DNA from: an uncultured Saprospiraceae bacterium
GTDB lineage: Bacteria > Bacteroidota > Bacteroidia > Chitinophagales > Saprospiraceae
DNA length: 9,972 bases
Assembly (NCBI GenBank): GCA_937969485.1
Contig: CALBVQ010000164.1
Coordinates: 1 to 9,972 of the forward strand
Direction: 5' to 3'
The position numbers and the translations under genes were made by a program. The notes beneath the pieces are model-generated. The model ran no database searches, was not told where the DNA came from, and was given only the letters and a program-made list of their open reading frames with translations. Below are positions 7,318-9,972 of the stretch, one piece after another. Numbering within the stretch: the stretch's first letter is position 1; every line of letters begins with the position of its first letter.

Positions 7318-7522
7318 TAAGAGATGGACTTGCTAATTGGCCTCTTGTATGACTTGTGATTTTGTCATTCAGTTTCACTGTGCTATCTTAGTAATTGATT
7401 GTCCAGAAATTTAAGACGTATTATTTTGACAACAGTTTTGAAAACAAGCCTGAATTTACAAAGGGAAATGGAATAGCTTTACATAGGTAAATATTTAGCA
7501 CCCGAAGCACTAAGGTATTATC

Positions 7523-9034
7523 ATGAAAAAAATAAAAATCATTGTTTTTGTATTAATCTGCCTATTTAGTATGGAAGCTACCGCTCAGAAAAGTCAATCC
7601 GTATACAAACTAAATAAGAAATTAAAGAGAGTTGAAAATCTTGACTCATTAATCAATTATGAAGTGAGTGAGGTTAATCGCTTGTATCAGCGAAGCCTCT
7701 ATTTTCGCAAGTTGATGGTAGAATTTTCCAACGAGTTAAAAGCAGACCAAGAAAGACCTCTCGGATCACAAAGCCTCAACTTTATTAAGAGTAATACAAA
7801 TGTGTTTATGGCGCTAAGAGATTCATTGTATCAATATACTTACAAGTATGAAAAGGCAATGAAAATCTCACAATCTAGCCTCAAAAGAAAAGGTATCACC
7901 GAATTGGAAAGAACCAAAGCAGTGATGTTGTCGACAGCATGCGCTCTCGTTCTCTACGATAATTATTTGCTGGGAGTAGTTCTCCTTGAGCAAGATAGTA
8001 GAGTGCGAAGAGTTGCTAATGCCTCAGATAAAGGCTTTGAAGTTCGCCCCAATCAACTCCTTAAAATCACCCAATCTGCAAACTCCTCGAAAAACCAAAA
8101 ACGAATTATTAAAGGCCTGAAATTTGTAGAACGACGACAGGAAATGTTCGCTGAAGAAGGTGATAAAGATTACACCTTTTTGCGCGACTTGATTAGTTCT
8201 AGCCCCTCAAATGGTTATTTGAAAAGGATTGACTCTAGCGGCCGTTTTGCTAGAAAACTGGAGTTGTCTCAGATTTTCATCAGTGACCTCATGGCTGATA
8301 TTAGCAACAATAGTCTAAATAGTCTTAGTAAATTTTTTGGGAACACAACTGGAATGGTAGCCACCAGAACTGGGATAATGTATGGCGATCCAGCCTTAAA
8401 ACACGAGATTCTTAAGGAGTTGCAACCACTGGACATCTTGTTAGAGAAAACCCCATTTAGGTTGACGGATAAGTTTATTCCTGGTTATTTTGGACATGCA
8501 GCTATTTGGGTGGGCAACGGATCGGAACTACAGAGTATTGGAGTGTGGGATCATGAAGTAATTCAAAAATATCACCACGATGTTGCTCCTAATGGTGATT
8601 TGGAAAGTGAAAATGGAAAGAATATTGTTGAAGCTCTGCGTGAGGGAGTTAAGTTGAGTACGCTTGATGAATTTTTAAACGTAGATGATCTTGTAATACT
8701 TAGGCCTATCTTCCACGATAGTGTTTCAATAGACCTAAGAAAAGAATCGTTGTTATTGGCCTTCCGTCAAGTGGGAAAGGAGTATGATTTTAATTTCGAT
8801 ATTAATACTACAGAGAAGATTGTTTGTTCAGAGTTGGCTTACGTCTGTTATCCTAAAATCAAGTGGACTACAGAAAAAGTGGTGGGCAGGCACACCATCA
8901 GCCCTGATAATATTGCTACTTTGGTGTGGGAAAGTGATCAGATGAAACTTGTTTCTTTTTATCGAGATGGAGTGAAATGTGACGAGGAGGATCAGGAAAA
9001 ATTACTCAGGAAATTAGTTTCTGGGGAAAACTAG
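7523..9034 (+). CDS. Secreted permuted-papain (YiiX/YaeF-like) protein with unassigned N-terminal region
   Basis: This 503-residue protein has a signal peptide (MKKIK, a hydrophobic core, then cleavage after 'ATA' at about residue 21). The C-terminal half matches the permuted NlpC/P60-papain family (YiiX/YaeF, peptidase C92 type). It has 'LDILLEKT' (303-310), 'GYFGHAAIWVGNG' with the likely catalytic His325, 'IVEALREGV' (368-376), 'GKEYDFNFD' (418-426), and 'KIVCSELAYVCYP' with the likely nucleophile Cys435. Family members hydrolyse or transfer amide or ester bonds in peptides or lipids; the substrate here is unknown. Residues ~25-290 precede the catalytic unit, are Lys/Arg/Ser-rich and look mostly helical, and I recognise no domain in them. 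Classical YiiX-like proteins are about 200 residues, so this is a large extension. The start has AAGG seven bases upstream, one of the few SD-like sites here. The LacX-like gene follows after 27 bp. Confidence 0.85.
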   Translation: MKKIKIIVFVLICLFSMEATAQKSQSVYKLNKKLKRVENLDSLINYEVSEVNRLYQRSLYFRKLMVEFSNELKADQERPLGSQSLNFIKSNTNVFMALRDSLYQYTYKYEKAMKISQSSLKRKGITELERTKAVMLSTACALVLYDNYLLGVVLLEQDSRVRRVANASDKGFEVRPNQLLKITQSANSSKNQKRIIKGLKFVERRQEMFAEEGDKDYTFLRDLISSSPSNGYLKRIDSSGRFARKLELSQIFISDLMADISNNSLNSLSKFFGNTTGMVATRTGIMYGDPALKHEILKELQPLDILLEKTPFRLTDKFIPGYFGHAAIWVGNGSELQSIGVWDHEVIQKYHHDVAPNGDLESENGKNIVEALREGVKLSTLDEFLNVDDLVILRPIFHDSVSIDLRKESLLLAFRQVGKEYDFNFDINTTEKIVCSELAYVCYPKIKWTTEKVVGRHTISPDNIATLVWESDQMKLVSFYRDGVKCDEEDQEKLLRKLVSGEN

Positions 9035-9061
9035 ACCGTATTTCAATTAGATACTTAAGCA

Positions 9062-9937
9062 ATGCTACATAAAATAGAACACGAACTGATGTCCTGCACC
9101 ATAGATTCTACTGGTGCTGAAATATCTTCTCTGCTTGATAAAACAACAGGGCAAGAATACATATGGCAAATCAATAAGTCCGTGTGGGGTAGTAGCTCTC
9201 CAGTCTTGTTCCCGTCGATCGGAAAGATCAAAGACGATAAAGTAATTTATAATGGCATCGACTTCGCCATGACAAAGCACGGAATTATTCGACACAACGA
9301 TGCGCTTGAATTTACGCAACATAATGAATCTAAATGCTCATTTACTCTCGCCAGCTCTGATGAAACATTAAAGCGATATCCCTTCATATTTACTTTTTCA
9401 GTTGTCTATGAGCTCATTGACAAGCGCTTGATTATGAACTATGAAATTGAGAATCGAGATACTGTTCCTATGTATTTTTCTTGTGGTGGACACACTGCAT
9501 ACGCCTGTCCGCTGACCGATGAAATCAAGCTTACGGATTATGTAGTTGAATTTCCCGCGACCTTTGATTTTATGGCTGATACCCTAGGATCAACCGGATT
9601 ATTGTCGGATCGCAAGCGTAAAATTGAGGCTGATGAAAACCTTCTGTCACTTTCGGAAACATTATTTAAAGAAGACGCTTTGATATTTTCTGATATAGAT
9701 TTCGACTGGGTACGATTGCGACGAAAGAACGAAGAAAAAGGTATCAAAGTTCGATTTACTGGCTATCCACATCTTGCCCTGTGGTCCAAGCCAGGTGCAG
9801 ATTATCTGTGCATAGAGCCTTGGCTGGGATTACCCGATCATGAGAACGAATCAACTGATTTGGCTAAAAAGTCGACTTATAAAATGATAGAAGCAGGTAC
9901 TACATTTTCCATTGCGATTGAAATAGAAATAGAGTAA
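9062..9937 (+). CDS. LacX-like aldose 1-epimerase family protein (galactose mutarotase-like)
   Basis: This 291-residue protein has no signal peptide and should be cytoplasmic. It has the beta-supersandwich landmarks of the aldose-1-epimerase superfamily, LacX-like branch. These are 'SPVLFPSIGKI' (46-56), 'KHGIIRHN' (72-79), a likely catalytic His144 in 'CGGHTAYACP', and a likely catalytic Glu252 in 'CIEPWLGLPD'. Typical family chemistry interconverts sugar anomers. LacX-like proteins are common but their physiological sugars are mostly unproven. It lies 27 bp after the permuted-papain gene and could be read from the same transcript, though the two share no obvious pathway. Its TAA stop codon directly abuts the third copy of element B, so the element's end hairpin would be the first structure in its 3' UTR. 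Confidence 0.9.
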   Translation: MLHKIEHELMSCTIDSTGAEISSLLDKTTGQEYIWQINKSVWGSSSPVLFPSIGKIKDDKVIYNGIDFAMTKHGIIRHNDALEFTQHNESKCSFTLASSDETLKRYPFIFTFSVVYELIDKRLIMNYEIENRDTVPMYFSCGGHTAYACPLTDEIKLTDYVVEFPATFDFMADTLGSTGLLSDRKRKIEADENLLSLSETLFKEDALIFSDIDFDWVRLRRKNEEKGIKVRFTGYPHLALWSKPGADYLCIEPWLGLPDHENESTDLAKKSTYKMIEAGTTFSIAIEIEIE

Positions 9938-9972
9938 TACCAATTCTGTTTTAGAATTTAGCATATTTTCAA
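9938..9972 (-). mobile_element. MITE-like element B, copy 3 (inverted, cut by window edge)
   Basis: The last 35 bases match the reverse complement of the right end of copies 1 and 2, with one mismatch (9960, A where the other copies predict C). The match begins TACCAATTCTGTTTTAG and continues through the CATATTTTCAA segment. The palindrome AATTCT-GTTTT-AGAATT is kept at 9942-9958. The TAA immediately before it (9935-9937) is the stop codon of the LacX-like gene. The rest of the element lies beyond the window. Confidence 0.75.

Larger units (their letters stand above)
6712..7522. other. 811-bp non-coding region carrying repeats A and B
   Basis: I see no convincing gene here. The first ~200 bp (6712-6913) hold one short inverted repeat and no recognisable coding sequence. 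Repeat A copy 2 occupies 6914-7013, followed by a 142-bp AT-rich gap with no match to the 18-bp gap between A and B in copy 1. Element B copy 2 then spans 7159-7317. The last ~200 bp (7321-7522) lead into the permuted-papain gene. I found no complete TAnnTTTG promoter there; TAGCTTTA at 7474-7481 is one base off and has no well-spaced -33 partner. Confidence 0.7.

Noticed and set aside
1..7320. CRISPR array or integron-like repeats
   Set aside because: The repeats occur only two or three times, are 100-160 bp long and widely separated, with no regular short spacers and no cas or integrase genes.
7474..7481. TAGCTTTA as a promoter -7 element for the permuted-papain gene
   Set aside because: One base off TAnnTTTG, and the nearest upstream TTTG is 33 bp away, far from the usual spacing.

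Overview
The window is AT-rich and looks like a chromosomal piece from a Bacteroidota member. Two proteins carry C-terminal regions of the type IX secretion (T9SS) sorting kind. One protein belongs to the 'AHI...YRDCF' extracellular family typical of that phylum, another is a DUF5723-type outer-membrane-like protein, and most starts lack a Shine-Dalgarno sequence. I cannot resolve the class; a free-living, probably aquatic Bacteroidota (Saprospiria, Cytophagia or Flavobacteriia) is an inference.

Layout. Positions 1-290 hold two repeats: an imperfect foldback repeat (A) and a MITE-like element (B). A minus-strand pair follows: an L-Ala-D/L-Glu-type dipeptide epimerase of the enolase superfamily (1509-2501) and, downstream of it, a secreted Cys-rich T9SS-type protein (291-1442). 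A 150-bp divergent spacer separates this pair from a compact plus-strand operon (2652-6711; gaps of 11 and 8 bp). That operon encodes a lipoprotein, a DUF5723-like protein and a secreted alpha/beta hydrolase with a T9SS-type tail. An 811-bp non-coding region (6712-7522) contains second copies of A and B in the same order and orientation. After it come a secreted permuted-papain (YiiX/YaeF-like) protein with a long unassigned N-terminal region (7523-9034) and a LacX-like aldose-1-epimerase-family protein (9062-9937). A third, inverted copy of B starts directly after the stop codon of that last gene and runs off the window.

How they fit together. Five of the seven proteins have export signals, so this is mostly a cell-surface neighbourhood. 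The operon is best read as an outer-membrane/surface module that delivers or displays a secreted esterase-like enzyme; its substrate is unknown. The epimerase (peptidoglycan-derived dipeptides) and the permuted-papain protein (cell-wall peptide or lipid amide substrates in related families) could both touch cell-wall turnover, but nothing in the sequence links them. The clearest unexplained structure is the repeats. B has 17-bp perfect terminal inverted repeats, sits between TAA trinucleotides, and has a conserved internal hairpin. The A+B pair brackets about 6.6 kb carrying five genes.

I found no CRISPR array, tRNA, rRNA, transposase or phage gene, and no clear defence system.
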